Shown here: one piece after another, positions 35,084 through 43,477 of the stretch
How positions within the stretch are numbered: position 1 is the first letter of the stretch
How the letters are laid out: each line of letters begins with the position of its first letter
NCBI GenBank assembly: GCA_045578845.1
Contig: JAZNLA010000070.1
Location: 1-64,000 of the forward strand
Source of the DNA: UMGS172 sp045578845
GTDB lineage: Bacteria; Bacillota; Clostridia; Oscillospirales; Acutalibacteraceae
Direction of reading: 5' to 3'
Length of the DNA: 64,000 nucleotides
The notes under the pieces: generated by a model
What the model was told of the DNA's origin: nothing
What the model saw: only the letters and a program-made list of their open reading frames with translations
Database searches by the model: none
Made by a program: the position numbers and the translations under genes

Positions 35084-35335
35084 CCACTAACAGTGCTAGT
35101 GGCTCCAAAAGATTTAGCTGTGAGTGGAAAAAGAATCCTCCTTCGTTTAAAATAGTTATGGGTTTGCCAACCACAACAAATAAAACGAAGGGTGTAGAAA
35201 TATTGGAAGCAGAGGCTTGCAAAGACCATATACATATGTTGGTATCAATTCCGCCAAAGCCCCTTTAGGGGCAGCCGGTGAAATAGTTGCGGTTGGTAGA
35301 CTTTTCGATGAGCCTATAGGCTCGGCCGGTAGTCA
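35084..35335 (+). mobile_element. Internally deleted IS200/IS605-type element
   Basis: About 250 bp between potD and mntP. The left side has the hairpin CCACTAACAGTGCTAGTGG (35084-35102), the right side two short palindromes GCCCCTTTAGGGGC (35259-35272) and GAGCCTATAGGCTC (35310-35323), the kind of subterminal hairpins IS200-type TnpA recognises. Between them only a short piece of the transposase remains. Non-autonomous and probably dead, unless a full copy elsewhere can move it. Confidence 0.7.
35182..35268 (+). pseudogene. Remnant of IS200-type TnpA transposase
   Basis: In the plus frame the sequence reads KGVEILEAEACKDHIHMLVS and then IPPKPL before a TAG at 35266. This is the central part of Y1-type TnpA, including the HUH-type His-x-His (DHIHM) of the active site. 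The N-terminal third and everything after the I-P-P-K motif, including the catalytic tyrosine helix, are missing. Confidence 0.75.
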
Positions 35336-35339
35336 TGAT

Positions 35340-35918
35340 TTAAAATCCTAAATTTATTATTTCTAAACCTTCAAGCAGAAGTTTAATTCCTATAAGTATT
35401 AAAATAATACCGCCTGCAAGTTCTGCTTTTGATTTGTACTTATTGCCGAATATATTACCGATTTTTACACCTATAAATGAAATTACAAATGTTGAAACAC
35501 CTATTATAAGCACCGAAATAAGCATTTTTATAAAACTTAAAGATATAAACGAAACGCCGACAGCTAAAGCATCAATACTTGTAGCAATCGCCATAACAAA
35601 CATGATTTTAGGACTTAAAGATGCACCTGTAGAATTTTCGTCATCTTTACTTAATGCTTCTTTTATCATGTTAAGACCGATAAAAGAAAGTAAAATAAAT
35701 GCAATCCAGTAATCAAATTTTTCTATGTATTTGCTGAATATTGAGGCCAGCATATAGCCTATAAACGGCATTAAACCTTGAAAAAATCCAAACCAAAGTC
35801 CCACTATAGTTTGAGATTTTATTGTTGCTTTTTGCATAGCCAAGCCTTTACTTACGGCTACTGCGAAAGCATCCATTGAAAGACTCAAAGCGGTCAAAAA
35901 TATTATATAATAACTCAT
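35340..35918 (-). CDS. mntP: MntP-type manganese efflux pump
   Basis: A 192-residue membrane protein with six predicted segments. The two inverted-repeat motifs of the family are present: LSMDAFAVAVSKGL near the start and TSIDALAVGVSFISL in the second half, each with the conserved Asp in the membrane. I choose ATG 35918, with AAGGAG 5 nt upstream; the in-frame extension to 35933 runs into the preceding gene. No yybP-ykoY manganese riboswitch is visible upstream, because the gene follows the phosphatase gene by 8 nt. Confidence 0.88.
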   Translation of the reverse strand: MSYYIIFLTALSLSMDAFAVAVSKGLAMQKATIKSQTIVGLWFGFFQGLMPFIGYMLASIFSKYIEKFDYWIAFILLSFIGLNMIKEALSKDDENSTGASLSPKIMFVMAIATSIDALAVGVSFISLSFIKMLISVLIIGVSTFVISFIGVKIGNIFGNKYKSKAELAGGIILILIGIKLLLEGLEIINLGF

Positions 35919-35926
35919 ATTTCTCC

Positions 35927-36571
35927 TTAGCAATTTGTGGGTAATGAGGATGTACTGTTCCCTAAAAATAAATCGTAACTGTATTTTACTTCTGTAAACT
36001 TTCCGTCTTCAAATATTACTTCGCTGACCGAAGAATTTGTAGGCCATTTTAAGTCTTTTAAGTCCGATAACGACTTACCGTTTATCTTGTTAAAAAATGT
36101 CCTAATTGGTGTAGCGTGGGTAAATACTGCTATTGTCTTATTAAGATTTTGCTCGGCTATTTTTAAGATTGTGTTATATACCCTATTTTCCAATTCTGCA
36201 ACCGACTCACCGCCGTCGGGATGTGCTAATCCTATATTATGCAGCCAAATTGTAGCATAACTTTCGGGAAATTCAGAAATAAGACGTTCAAACTTTTTGT
36301 TTTCCCATTTACCCGCAAATATCTCCCTTAAACCTTTGTCGGTAATAATCTTTGAATTTTTTAAATTTGCCGTAGGAACAGCAGTATTATACGCTCTTAA
36401 TAAATCACTTGAATATATTACGTCAATTTTTTCTGATTTTAAATAATTTGCCGTATTTTCGGCTTGTTTATGTCCTAATGGCGATAAATCAAGGTCGGTT
36501 GCACCTAAAAAAACGCCGTTTAGATTACCTAAACTTTGCCCGTGACGGACAAATAAAATTCTACATCCCAT
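35927..36571 (-). CDS. Histidine phosphatase family protein (phosphoglycerate mutase-like)
   Basis: A 214-residue enzyme of the histidine phosphatase superfamily. The phospho-accepting His lies in FVRHGQSLGN (R-H-G motif), the second active-site His in VFTHATPIR, and the acid in PDGGESVAEL. It could act on small sugar phosphates or nucleotides (CobC/GpmB/PhoE-like); substrate not predictable. It is probably cotranscribed with mntP. Confidence 0.82.
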   Translation of the reverse strand: MGCRILFVRHGQSLGNLNGVFLGATDLDLSPLGHKQAENTANYLKSEKIDVIYSSDLLRAYNTAVPTANLKNSKIITDKGLREIFAGKWENKKFERLISEFPESYATIWLHNIGLAHPDGGESVAELENRVYNTILKIAEQNLNKTIAVFTHATPIRTFFNKINGKSLSDLKDLKWPTNSSVSEVIFEDGKFTEVKYSYDLFLGNSTSSLPTNC

Positions 36572-36625
36572 AATTATAACATCCCAAAAAACGTTTTATG
36601 ATTATACAGTTGTTTGAAATAACAG

Positions 36626-37201
36626 TCAAGTTATATCACTGATATTTATGCAAAGTTCTTCTAAAAGTTTACAAAATAACCTTGTCGGAAAACCGACAAC
36701 ATTATTATAACAACCGTCAATTTTATCAATCCAAAGTGAGACTTTACCTTGAATACCATATGCACCTGCTTTGTCCATAGGTTCGCCGGTTGCGACATAA
36801 TATTCTATAGTTTTTTCATCTAATTCTGAAAAATAAACCGTTGTTCTTTCGGCACCCGACACACATTTGCCGTTTAATATAAGTGAAATTCCGCTGGCAA
36901 CAGTGTGCGGTTTACCCGATAACATATTGAGCATTTCCTTTGCATTTTCGGTTGATTTAGGTTTGCCTAAAATTTTACCGTCGATTTCAACTACCGTATC
37001 GGAAGAAATAACAAGAGTATCTGCATCCAAAGTTTCCGAAACTGCCTTACCTTTTTTTATCGCTAAATTTTCCGAATATTTTAACGGGTCGGTTTCACTG
37101 CTTGTTTCATCAACATCTGCAGTTTTGACCGTAAATTTAATTCCGAGATTTTCCAATATATCCCGTCTGCGGGGAGATTTGCTTGCAAGCACAATTTTCA
37201 T
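36626..37201 (-). CDS. maf: Maf-type nucleoside triphosphate pyrophosphatase
   Basis: A 191-residue Maf protein, a house-cleaning enzyme that hydrolyses dTTP/UTP and modified nucleotides and is linked to septum formation. Motifs: LASKSPRRRDIL (residues 4-15), VISSDTVVEIDGKILGKPKS (20 residues, catalytic Asp in SSDTVV), and YGIQGKVSLWIDKIDGCYNNVVGFP-type end (quoted in part: GCYNNVVGFP). All in place. Confidence 0.92.
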   Translation of the reverse strand: MKIVLASKSPRRRDILENLGIKFTVKTADVDETSSETDPLKYSENLAIKKGKAVSETLDADTLVISSDTVVEIDGKILGKPKSTENAKEMLNMLSGKPHTVASGISLILNGKCVSGAERTTVYFSELDEKTIEYYVATGEPMDKAGAYGIQGKVSLWIDKIDGCYNNVVGFPTRLFCKLLEELCINISDIT

Positions 37202-37266
37202 ATTTTTCCTTCTTTCAATATGACTTTTAGAATGATACCATATTAGTTACTTTATGTCAAATAAAA

Positions 37267-37294
37267 GAAAAACGAAGTGAATTCACTCCGTTTA
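37267..37294 (-). terminator. Terminator after the 140-residue hypothetical gene
   Basis: AACGGAGTGAATTCACTTCGTT (in parts: AACGGAGTGA, TCACTTCGTT) forms a stem with one mismatch followed by T-rich sequence on the minus strand, directly at the stop codon. Confidence 0.6.
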
Positions 37295-37714
37295 TAGAAA
37301 TTTTTTAAGTTGTTCGATGTTATTTTCTTCGGTTTTGACTAATTTTTCGGCAATCTTCTTTGCTTCGCTGTCGCTGTTACAGTCGTGTACCAGTTTTAAA
37401 ACCTTTGTAACACCCATTGTACTGCCTTCAATCATGCTCTCGGCTATTTTAGAGGTCGAACCGCTCATATATTTCATTTTACCCGAAAGATGTGTTGCGA
37501 TTTTCACGGTTGCCTTAACATCTTTTTTCTCACCGCCGATTTTATCAAGCATACTATCGGCTTGCTTATATATTTCGTCATATTCGATCAATTGACGTTT
37601 TAATTCGTTGTGAAAATCGTTATCGTTTGTATCATCAATAATAAGTTTGATGCCGTCAACACCCATTTCGGTAGTTTGTCTGACAGTATTAAGAATTTCT
37701 GTTTCACTTAACAT
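37292..37714 (-). CDS. Helical hypothetical protein, possibly ferritin-like bundle
   Basis: A 140-residue soluble protein made almost only of helices: residues 5-22, 33-60, 68-95 and 105-140. The pattern TEMGVDGIKLIIDDTNDNDFHNELKRQLIEYDEI (in part: NELKRQLIEYDEI) and the closing EKLVKTEENNIEQLKKFL resemble four-helix DUF2383/ferritin-like proteins, but I see no clear di-iron E-x-x-H motif. No signal peptide. SD AAGGAAG precedes the ATG, just after a hairpin. Function unknown. Confidence 0.7.
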   Translation of the reverse strand: MLSETEILNTVRQTTEMGVDGIKLIIDDTNDNDFHNELKRQLIEYDEIYKQADSMLDKIGGEKKDVKATVKIATHLSGKMKYMSGSTSKIAESMIEGSTMGVTKVLKLVHDCNSDSEAKKIAEKLVKTEENNIEQLKKFL

Positions 37715-37725
37715 AAAAACACTTC

Positions 37726-37750
37726 CTTTACGGTTATTTTAACCGTAAAG
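37726..37750. repeat. Hairpin between the DUF896 gene and the next gene
   Basis: CTTTACGGTTA and TAACCGTAAAG form an 11-bp perfect stem with a 3-nt loop. On the minus strand it is followed by GGAAG, the ribosome binding site of the next gene, rather than a T-run. It could be an mRNA processing or translation-control structure. Confidence 0.55.
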
Positions 37751-37757
37751 AACTCGT

Positions 37758-37961
37758 TTATGATTTTTTGTTAAGTTTCTTTTTAGTTCCGTCGGGATTT
37801 TGAATATAGGTGTTGTTCAAAATATCTGTTAATGATGCTTTATAAGAGTCAATGTATTCTCTTCTGAGTTTCTCTCTTTCTTTTGTTTCTTCTTCGGTTA
37901 ATGCCCTTTCGCGGGAAATTCTAGTAAGTTCGCTTATTCTGTCAATTTTTTTCTGTTCCAT
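37758..37961 (-). CDS. DUF896 (YnzC-like) protein
   Basis: A 67-residue basic helical protein. The pattern KIDRISELTRISRERALTEE (20 residues) followed by EKLRREYIDSYKASL is the DUF896 signature seen in Bacillus YnzC and relatives. The family forms a short two-helix hairpin; cellular role uncertain, with some members in the SOS regulon. I see no LexA box here. Confidence 0.85.
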   Translation of the reverse strand: MEQKKIDRISELTRISRERALTEEETKEREKLRREYIDSYKASLTDILNNTYIQNPDGTKKKLNKKS

Positions 37962-38079
37962 TTATTATCACCATTAGATATATTAACACATTATGCTTAT
38001 TTTGTGAAGTATTATTTTAATATTGATTTTAAGATGTAACTATTATATAATTATATAAATTATTTTAAGGTTGGTACTA

Positions 38080-39783
38080 ATGAAAAAACTGCTTGTTTAC
38101 ATGAAAGAATATAAAGTTCAATCAGTTTTAGGTCCTCTTTTTAAACTAATAGAGGCTTTGTTTGAACTTTTAGTACCGCTCGTCGTTGCCGACATAATTG
38201 ATAACGGTATTAAGTCGGGCAGTAAAAGTTTTATCATAAGCCGAACATTACTTATGGCGTTGCTAGGTATTATCGGCTTTATTTGTGCTGTCACCGCACA
38301 GTATTTTGCCGCTAAAGCGTCGGTAGGTTTTGCTGCAAATTTACGAAAAGCCATTTACTCTAAAATTCAATCTTTTTCATTTACTGATATTGATAAAATA
38401 GGTACCTCTACCCTTATAAACCGAATGACCGGTGATGTTAACCAAGTTCAGACCGGCGTAAACTTAGCTTTAAGACTTTTACTTCGTTCGCCGTTTATTG
38501 TTTTCGGTGCAATGATTATGGCGTTTACCGTTGATGTAAAAATTGCAATGATTTTTGCGGCTGTAATTCCCGTACTTACCGTAATTGTTGCGGTTATTAT
38601 GGCTGTCACCGTACCGCTTTACAAGAAAAATCAAATAAAACTTGATAAAGTAACGCTTAAAGTACGCGAAACCTTGCAGGGTGTTCGTGTTATACGTGCG
38701 TTCTGCAAAGAAGAAAACGAAATTCATGAATTTAAAAGTAACAATGATACACTTACTAAATCACAAAAGTTTGTCGGTAAAATATCGGCACTTATGAATC
38801 CGTTAACATATGTTGTTGTTAATACCGCTGTTATGCTGATTATTTGGGTTGGCGGCAACAGAGTGTATTCAGGTGAACTTACTTCGGGACAGGTAGTTGC
38901 ACTTTATAACTACTTATCTCAAATTTTAGTTGAACTTATTAAACTTGCTAATATGATTATCACCGTTAACCGAGCTTTGGCATCTGCGTCGAGAATTGAG
39001 AGTATTTTGTCAACTGAAACTTATGAAAATATTCCATCAAAAAGCGGTTACAAAAAAGTAAAATCATACATTGATTTTAACAATGTATCTTTCAAATATG
39101 ACGGTGCGGCTGAAAATTCGCTTGAGAATATTACGTTTAGTGTTAAAAGGTCGCAAAATATAGGTATAATCGGCGGTACGGGTTCGGGCAAAAGTACGCT
39201 TGTATCATTACTTGCAGGGTTTTACGGTGCGACCGACGGTGTTGTTTTGATAAACGGTACCGATGTTAAGGATATAAAATCATCAAAACTTCTTAAAATG
39301 GTTTCAATAGTTATGCAAAAAGCGGTACTGTTTAAAGGTACTGTAAGAGATAATCTTTTGTTTGGCGGTAAATGCACTACAGACGACGAACTTTTAACCG
39401 CTTTAAGGATTGCACAGGCTGAAGGTGTTATAAACGATAAAGGCGGACTTGATGCTTTTGTTGAACAAGGCGGCAGAAATTTTTCGGGAGGTCAAAAACA
39501 AAGACTTTGCATTGCAAGAGGTTTAGTCGGCAACCCCGAAATCTTAATTTTAGACGACAGTTCGTCGGCACTTGACTTTGCAACCGAGGCGGCACTTAGA
39601 AAGGCAATCGCTTCACTTTTCTATAAACCAACCGTTTTTACTGTTTCACAAAGGGTTTCTACCGTTATGCACGCGGATAAAATTCTTGTTTTGGAAGACG
39701 GTAAATCTGTAGGTTTTGATACACACGAAAAATTGCTTGAAACCTGCCCTATTTATGCGGAAATTTACCGCTCTCAAACTTAA
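38080..39783 (+). CDS. Heterodimeric ABC exporter, subunit 1 (degenerate Walker B)
   Basis: A 567-residue half-transporter with six transmembrane segments (~residues 15-300) and an ABC ATPase. Walker A is GGTGSGKST, the signature FSGGQKQRL is normal, but Walker B reads ILILDDSSSALD, with Asp in place of the catalytic Glu. This is typical for one half of heterodimeric exporters (BmrCD, LmrCD, TM287/288). ATG 38080 has AAGG upstream; TTG 38071 is in frame. The partner gene begins 12 nt downstream. Exported compound unknown; drugs, lipids or peptides are possible. Confidence 0.9.
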   Translation: MKKLLVYMKEYKVQSVLGPLFKLIEALFELLVPLVVADIIDNGIKSGSKSFIISRTLLMALLGIIGFICAVTAQYFAAKASVGFAANLRKAIYSKIQSFSFTDIDKIGTSTLINRMTGDVNQVQTGVNLALRLLLRSPFIVFGAMIMAFTVDVKIAMIFAAVIPVLTVIVAVIMAVTVPLYKKNQIKLDKVTLKVRETLQGVRVIRAFCKEENEIHEFKSNNDTLTKSQKFVGKISALMNPLTYVVVNTAVMLIIWVGGNRVYSGELTSGQVVALYNYLSQILVELIKLANMIITVNRALASASRIESILSTETYENIPSKSGYKKVKSYIDFNNVSFKYDGAAENSLENITFSVKRSQNIGIIGGTGSGKSTLVSLLAGFYGATDGVVLINGTDVKDIKSSKLLKMVSIVMQKAVLFKGTVRDNLLFGGKCTTDDELLTALRIAQAEGVINDKGGLDAFVEQGGRNFSGGQKQRLCIARGLVGNPEILILDDSSSALDFATEAALRKAIASLFYKPTVFTVSQRVSTVMHADKILVLEDGKSVGFDTHEKLLETCPIYAEIYRSQT

Positions 39784-39795
39784 GGAGGTTTTAAA

Positions 39796-41529
39796 ATGAG
39801 TAACACATTAAAATCTGTTTTAAAACTTCTCAAAAAAAGAATAGGACTGCTTATTTTAACTCTTTTACTTTCTGTTGTTACAGTTTTACTGACACTTTAC
39901 ATTCCCGTTCTTGTCGGTAACGCTATTGATTGTATTGTAGATAAAGGAAATGTTGATTTTGACAGTCTTATTGTAATTATTATTAAAATCGCCGTTTCGG
40001 TTTTTATAACTGCGTTGGCTCAGTGGATTATGAGTATTTTGAATAATAAAATCACCTATGATGTAATTCACGATATGCGGAATTCTGCATTTGAAAAGAT
40101 ACAAAATTTACCGCTTAAATTTTTTGATGAGCACCCTGTTGGTGACACTTTAAGCCGAGTGGTTTCAGATGTTGATACTTTTACTGACGGTCTCTTAATG
40201 GGATTCACGGGACTTTTTACGGGTGTTTTTACCGTTTTAGGTACAGTAATCCTAATGTTTAGACTTAATTGGAAAATTGCCATTATCGTTGTAGTTTTAA
40301 CACCTGTTTCGCTGCTTGTCGCTAAATTTATAGCCGACAAAACATACCGAATGTTTCGATTGCAGAGCGAAACCAAGGGTGAACAAACGGCTTTTATTGA
40401 AGAAACGGTTGGAAATCAAAAGAGTATTTTAAATCTTTTAGCTTCAAACGAATGTTTAGATAAGTTTGACGAGATAAATAAAAGATTGGAAAAGTATTCT
40501 CTTAGTGCTACATTTTTTTCTTCAATGGTCAATCCGTCAACGAGAATTATAAACGCTATTATTTACGCCATAGTTGCACTTGTCGGTGCACTTAACGTTA
40601 TTTCAAACCCGCTTTTTACCGTGGGTACACTGTCGGCTTTGCTTTCGTTTGCAAGCCAGTATTCAAAGCCGTTTAACGAAATTTCGGGTATAATTACCGA
40701 ACTTCAAAATGCTTTGGCCTCGGCGGACAGAGTATTTGAACTTGTAAATGAACAACCGCAAGTAAGTGATTTAGGTAATACTGAATTAGGTGTTGTTTCC
40801 GGCACAGTCGGTCTTAATAATGTAGAATTTTCGTATACACCCAAAAAACCACTTATAAAAGGACTAAATTTAGATGTAAAAAAAGGTCAAAAAATTGCTA
40901 TTGTAGGTCCTACGGGTTGCGGAAAAACAACCTTGATAAATCTACTCATGCGTTTTTATGATGTTACGGGCGGTTCTGTTACTATTGACAATATTGACAT
41001 TAGAGAGGTCACCCGTAAAAGTTTACGGCAAAATTACGGTATGGTGTTGCAGGAAACTTGGCTTAAAAGCGGGACTGTCAAAGAAAATATATGTATGGCT
41101 AAGCCTACTGCCACTGATGAAGAAATTATAGCCGCCGCCAAAGCAACCCATGCTCACAGTTTTATAAAACGACTTCCTTTAGGATACGATACACCTATAG
41201 GTGAGGACGGCGGAAATCTTTCCGAAGGACAAAAACAGTTGCTTTGTATAACAAGAATTATGCTTTGTCCCCCGCCAATGCTTATTCTTGACGAGGCAAC
41301 GTCTTCTATTGACGTAAGAACCGAACATCACATACAAAGTTCATTCAAAAAACTTATGAACGGCAGAACAAGTTTTGTTGTTGCTCACAGACTTTCCACT
41401 ATTAAAGAGTCAGATGTCATACTTGTCATGAAAGACGGTAATATTATTGAGCAAGGCAACCATCAAGAACTGCTTGATAAAAAAGGTTTTTACTATGAAC
41501 TTTACAACAGCCAGTTTGCAGAGAGTTGA
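39796..41529 (+). CDS. Heterodimeric ABC exporter, subunit 2 (canonical Walker B)
   Basis: A 577-residue half-transporter with six transmembrane segments (~15-310) and an ABC ATPase. Walker A is GPTGCGKTT, Walker B LILDEATSSID keeps the catalytic Glu, and the signature is LSEGQKQLL, with Glu instead of Gly. With subunit 1 this leaves one complete and one degenerate ATP site, the pattern of asymmetric exporters. AAGGAGG precedes the ATG. Confidence 0.9.
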   Translation: MSNTLKSVLKLLKKRIGLLILTLLLSVVTVLLTLYIPVLVGNAIDCIVDKGNVDFDSLIVIIIKIAVSVFITALAQWIMSILNNKITYDVIHDMRNSAFEKIQNLPLKFFDEHPVGDTLSRVVSDVDTFTDGLLMGFTGLFTGVFTVLGTVILMFRLNWKIAIIVVVLTPVSLLVAKFIADKTYRMFRLQSETKGEQTAFIEETVGNQKSILNLLASNECLDKFDEINKRLEKYSLSATFFSSMVNPSTRIINAIIYAIVALVGALNVISNPLFTVGTLSALLSFASQYSKPFNEISGIITELQNALASADRVFELVNEQPQVSDLGNTELGVVSGTVGLNNVEFSYTPKKPLIKGLNLDVKKGQKIAIVGPTGCGKTTLINLLMRFYDVTGGSVTIDNIDIREVTRKSLRQNYGMVLQETWLKSGTVKENICMAKPTATDEEIIAAAKATHAHSFIKRLPLGYDTPIGEDGGNLSEGQKQLLCITRIMLCPPPMLILDEATSSIDVRTEHHIQSSFKKLMNGRTSFVVAHRLSTIKESDVILVMKDGNIIEQGNHQELLDKKGFYYELYNSQFAES

Positions 41530-41645
41530 CAAATTAAAACTACCTATTAAGCCGATTATTGCGGTCTTTTACCTTGGCAGACTTTAAAGAGGAATGTAAA
41601 TAAATACTTATCTACAATAGTTACTTTCAAATCAATTTTAAAAAA

Positions 41646-41676
41646 ATACCGAGTGTTATGTACACTTGGTATTTTT
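41646..41676 (+). terminator. Terminator of the ABC exporter operon
   Basis: ATACCGAGTGT and ACACTTGGTAT form an 11-bp stem (one G-T pair) with a 5-nt loop followed by five T. The sequence from 41530 to 41645 shows nothing else. Confidence 0.75.
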
Positions 41677-41769
41677 ATTGTCTTCAACCAAATTTATAAC
41701 GTATTTATTTTCTTTATTGGCGTATTCTTTGAATTGTAATGTACAAATTATGTTGTCCACCACCCAAAG

Positions 41770-41823
41770 TAATATGGGGATTATATCCTCTTAATAATTT
41801 AGATTATAACCCCCATAATATTA
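41770..41823. repeat. Imperfect inverted repeat upstream of the small regulator
   Basis: TAATATGGGGATTATA and TATAACCCCCATAATATTA face each other across about 19 nt, directly before the ribosome binding site of the Xre gene. It may be an operator for that regulator or a leader hairpin. Confidence 0.5.
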
Positions 41824-41843
41824 AATGTCAAGGAGGGTTATAT

Positions 41844-42050
41844 ATGATAGTTTTTGATAAACTGTGGTCAACCATGTTAAATAAGGGATTTACAACATAT
41901 ATGTTAAGAGAAAAATGCGATATCGATAGCAAAACCATTCGCAGATTGAAAAATAACGAAAATATTGAAACTAAAACACTTAATAAACTTTGTGAAGCAT
42001 TAAACTGTAAAATTGAGGATATTGTTGAATTTATACCTAAAGAAAAATAA
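41844..42050 (+). CDS. Small Xre-family helix-turn-helix regulator
   Basis: A 68-residue single-domain DNA-binding protein: KLWSTMLNKGFTTYMLREKC, then DIDSKTIRRLKNNENIETKTLNKL (in part: SKTIRRLKNNENI) and CEALNCKIEDIVEFIP, the pattern of YozG/Cro-type regulators. AGGAGGG lies 7 nt upstream of ATG 41844; an in-frame extension to 41739 crosses the inverted repeat and has no ribosome binding site. It stands alone between terminators, so its target is unknown, perhaps itself or the exporter upstream. Confidence 0.82.
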   Translation: MIVFDKLWSTMLNKGFTTYMLREKCDIDSKTIRRLKNNENIETKTLNKLCEALNCKIEDIVEFIPKEK

Positions 42051-42085
42051 AAAATCGTAGAACACTTAGTGTTCTACGATTTTTT
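42050..42085. terminator. Bidirectional terminator between the Xre gene and metK
   Basis: AAATCGTAGAACAC and GTGTTCTACGATTT form a 14-bp perfect stem with a 4-nt loop and A/T runs on both sides. Confidence 0.9.
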
Positions 42086-42086
42086 A

Positions 42087-43271
42087 TTATATACCTAATT
42101 CTTTTAACAATGCATCTATTTTGTCGGTCTGTTCCCATTTAACCGACAGTTCTTCCCTGCCTAAATGACCATAGGCAGAAAGGTCTGAATATATCGGTGT
42201 TCTCATATTGAATGTATCAATTATTGCGGCGGGACGAAGGTCAAAAACATTATTTACTGCGTCAGCAATTTTCAAATCACAAACCTTGCCTGTACCGAAT
42301 GTATCAACCATAACCGAAACAGGTTTTGCGACACCTATTGCATAAGCCAACTGTACTTCGCATTTTTTTGCAAGACCTGCTGCTACGATATTTTTAGCAA
42401 CGTATCTTGCGGCATATGCGGCACTGCGGTCAACCTTTGTGGGGTCTTTACCACTGAAAGCACCGCCGCCGTGACGTGAATATCCGCCGTATGTATCAAC
42501 AATTATCTTTCTTCCCGTAAGTCCTGTGTCACCTTGAGGACCGCCGATTACAAATCTACCTGTCGGGTTTATGTAAACTAAAGTATCTTCATCCATAAAC
42601 TTTTGCGGGATTATAGGTTTTATAACCTCATTTAAAATACCTGTACGGAGAATGTCTAAAGATACATCGGCACTGTGTTGACTTGAAACAACAACTGCCT
42701 CAACCCTTATGGGTGTATCGCCGTCATATTCAACCGTAACCTGAGTTTTGCCGTCGGGACAAAGATACGGTAATGTGCCGTTTTCTCTTGCCTCGGTCAA
42801 CCTTTTTGCAAGTTTATGTGCAAGCGAAATCGGTAACGGCATAAGTTCGGGTGTTTCGTCGCAAGCAAAACCAAACATCATACCTTGGTCGCCTGCACCG
42901 TTGAGGTTATATTTATCCTCTTGTCCGTCTTTAAGTTCCAAAGATTTATCAACGCCGAGTGCTATATCTGCCGATTGCTCGTCAATAGAAGTAATAACGG
43001 CACAAGTATTACCGTCAAAACCTTGCGTAGGACTGTTGTAGCCGATGTCACAAACGGTTTTGCGTACGATTTTAGGAATATCAACCTTAGCAGAGGTGGT
43101 AATTTCACCCATAACCGTTACAACACCTGTAGTACAAAATGTCTCGCAGGCAACTCTGGCGTTGGGGTCTTGCTCGATTATTGCGTCGAGAATTGCGTCG
43201 GATACACTGTCACAAACCTTGTCGGGATGACCTTTTGTTACAGATTCGGAAGTAAATAATTTTTTTGCCAT
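42087..43271 (-). CDS. metK: S-adenosylmethionine synthetase
   Basis: A 394-residue enzyme making SAM from methionine and ATP. Signatures: FTSESVTKGHPDKVCD at the N-terminus (ATP and methionine binding), GAGDQGMMFGFA, and the P-loop-like GGGAFSGKDPTKVDRSA. Length is as expected. Expression is under the SAM-I riboswitch directly upstream, giving feedback by the product. Confidence 0.97.
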   Translation of the reverse strand: MAKKLFTSESVTKGHPDKVCDSVSDAILDAIIEQDPNARVACETFCTTGVVTVMGEITTSAKVDIPKIVRKTVCDIGYNSPTQGFDGNTCAVITSIDEQSADIALGVDKSLELKDGQEDKYNLNGAGDQGMMFGFACDETPELMPLPISLAHKLAKRLTEARENGTLPYLCPDGKTQVTVEYDGDTPIRVEAVVVSSQHSADVSLDILRTGILNEVIKPIIPQKFMDEDTLVYINPTGRFVIGGPQGDTGLTGRKIIVDTYGGYSRHGGGAFSGKDPTKVDRSAAYAARYVAKNIVAAGLAKKCEVQLAYAIGVAKPVSVMVDTFGTGKVCDLKIADAVNNVFDLRPAAIIDTFNMRTPIYSDLSAYGHLGREELSVKWEQTDKIDALLKELGI

Positions 43272-43286
43272 ATAAATATCCTTTCA

Positions 43287-43316
43287 TAAAAAAACTCGCT
43301 TCAACGGGAAGCGAGT
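43287..43316 (-). terminator. Riboswitch-controlled terminator of metK
   Basis: ACTCGCTTC and GAAGCGAGT form the stem around a short loop, followed by seven T on the minus strand. It lies between the SAM-I aptamer and the metK start. Confidence 0.9.
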
Positions 43317-43317
43317 A

Positions 43318-43424
43318 AATAACCTCATCTTCCGGCAAAAACCGCAGGATTTAGCACCTTGAAAAATTCAGGTTGCCGGGCTTCACAGGGCCTGTCCCTC
43401 AGCCGCTCTTGATAAGGAGTCATA
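43318..43424 (-). promoter_or_regulatory. SAM-I (S-box) riboswitch
   Basis: On the minus strand the aptamer shows CTTATCAAGAG, GGCTGAGGGA, AGGCCCTGTGAAGCCCGGCA (20 nt), CAAGGTGCTAAATCC and GATGAGG, all in SAM-I consensus order. High SAM should favour the terminator at 43287-43316 and shut off metK. Confidence 0.95.
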
Positions 43425-43441
43425 TTTAATTTACAAGTAGT

Positions 43442-43469
43442 AGTATATCACTTTATTTAATTTTGTCAA
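43442..43469 (-). promoter_or_regulatory. Promoter of metK
   Basis: TTGACA (43469-43464), a 16-nt spacer and TATACT (43447-43442) on the minus strand, about 20 nt upstream of the aptamer. Confidence 0.7.
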
Positions 43470-43477
43470 GATGTTTT

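Noticed and set aside
36840..37223. Plus-strand open frame opposite maf
   Set aside because: Antisense to a gene with all Maf motifs; no independent support.
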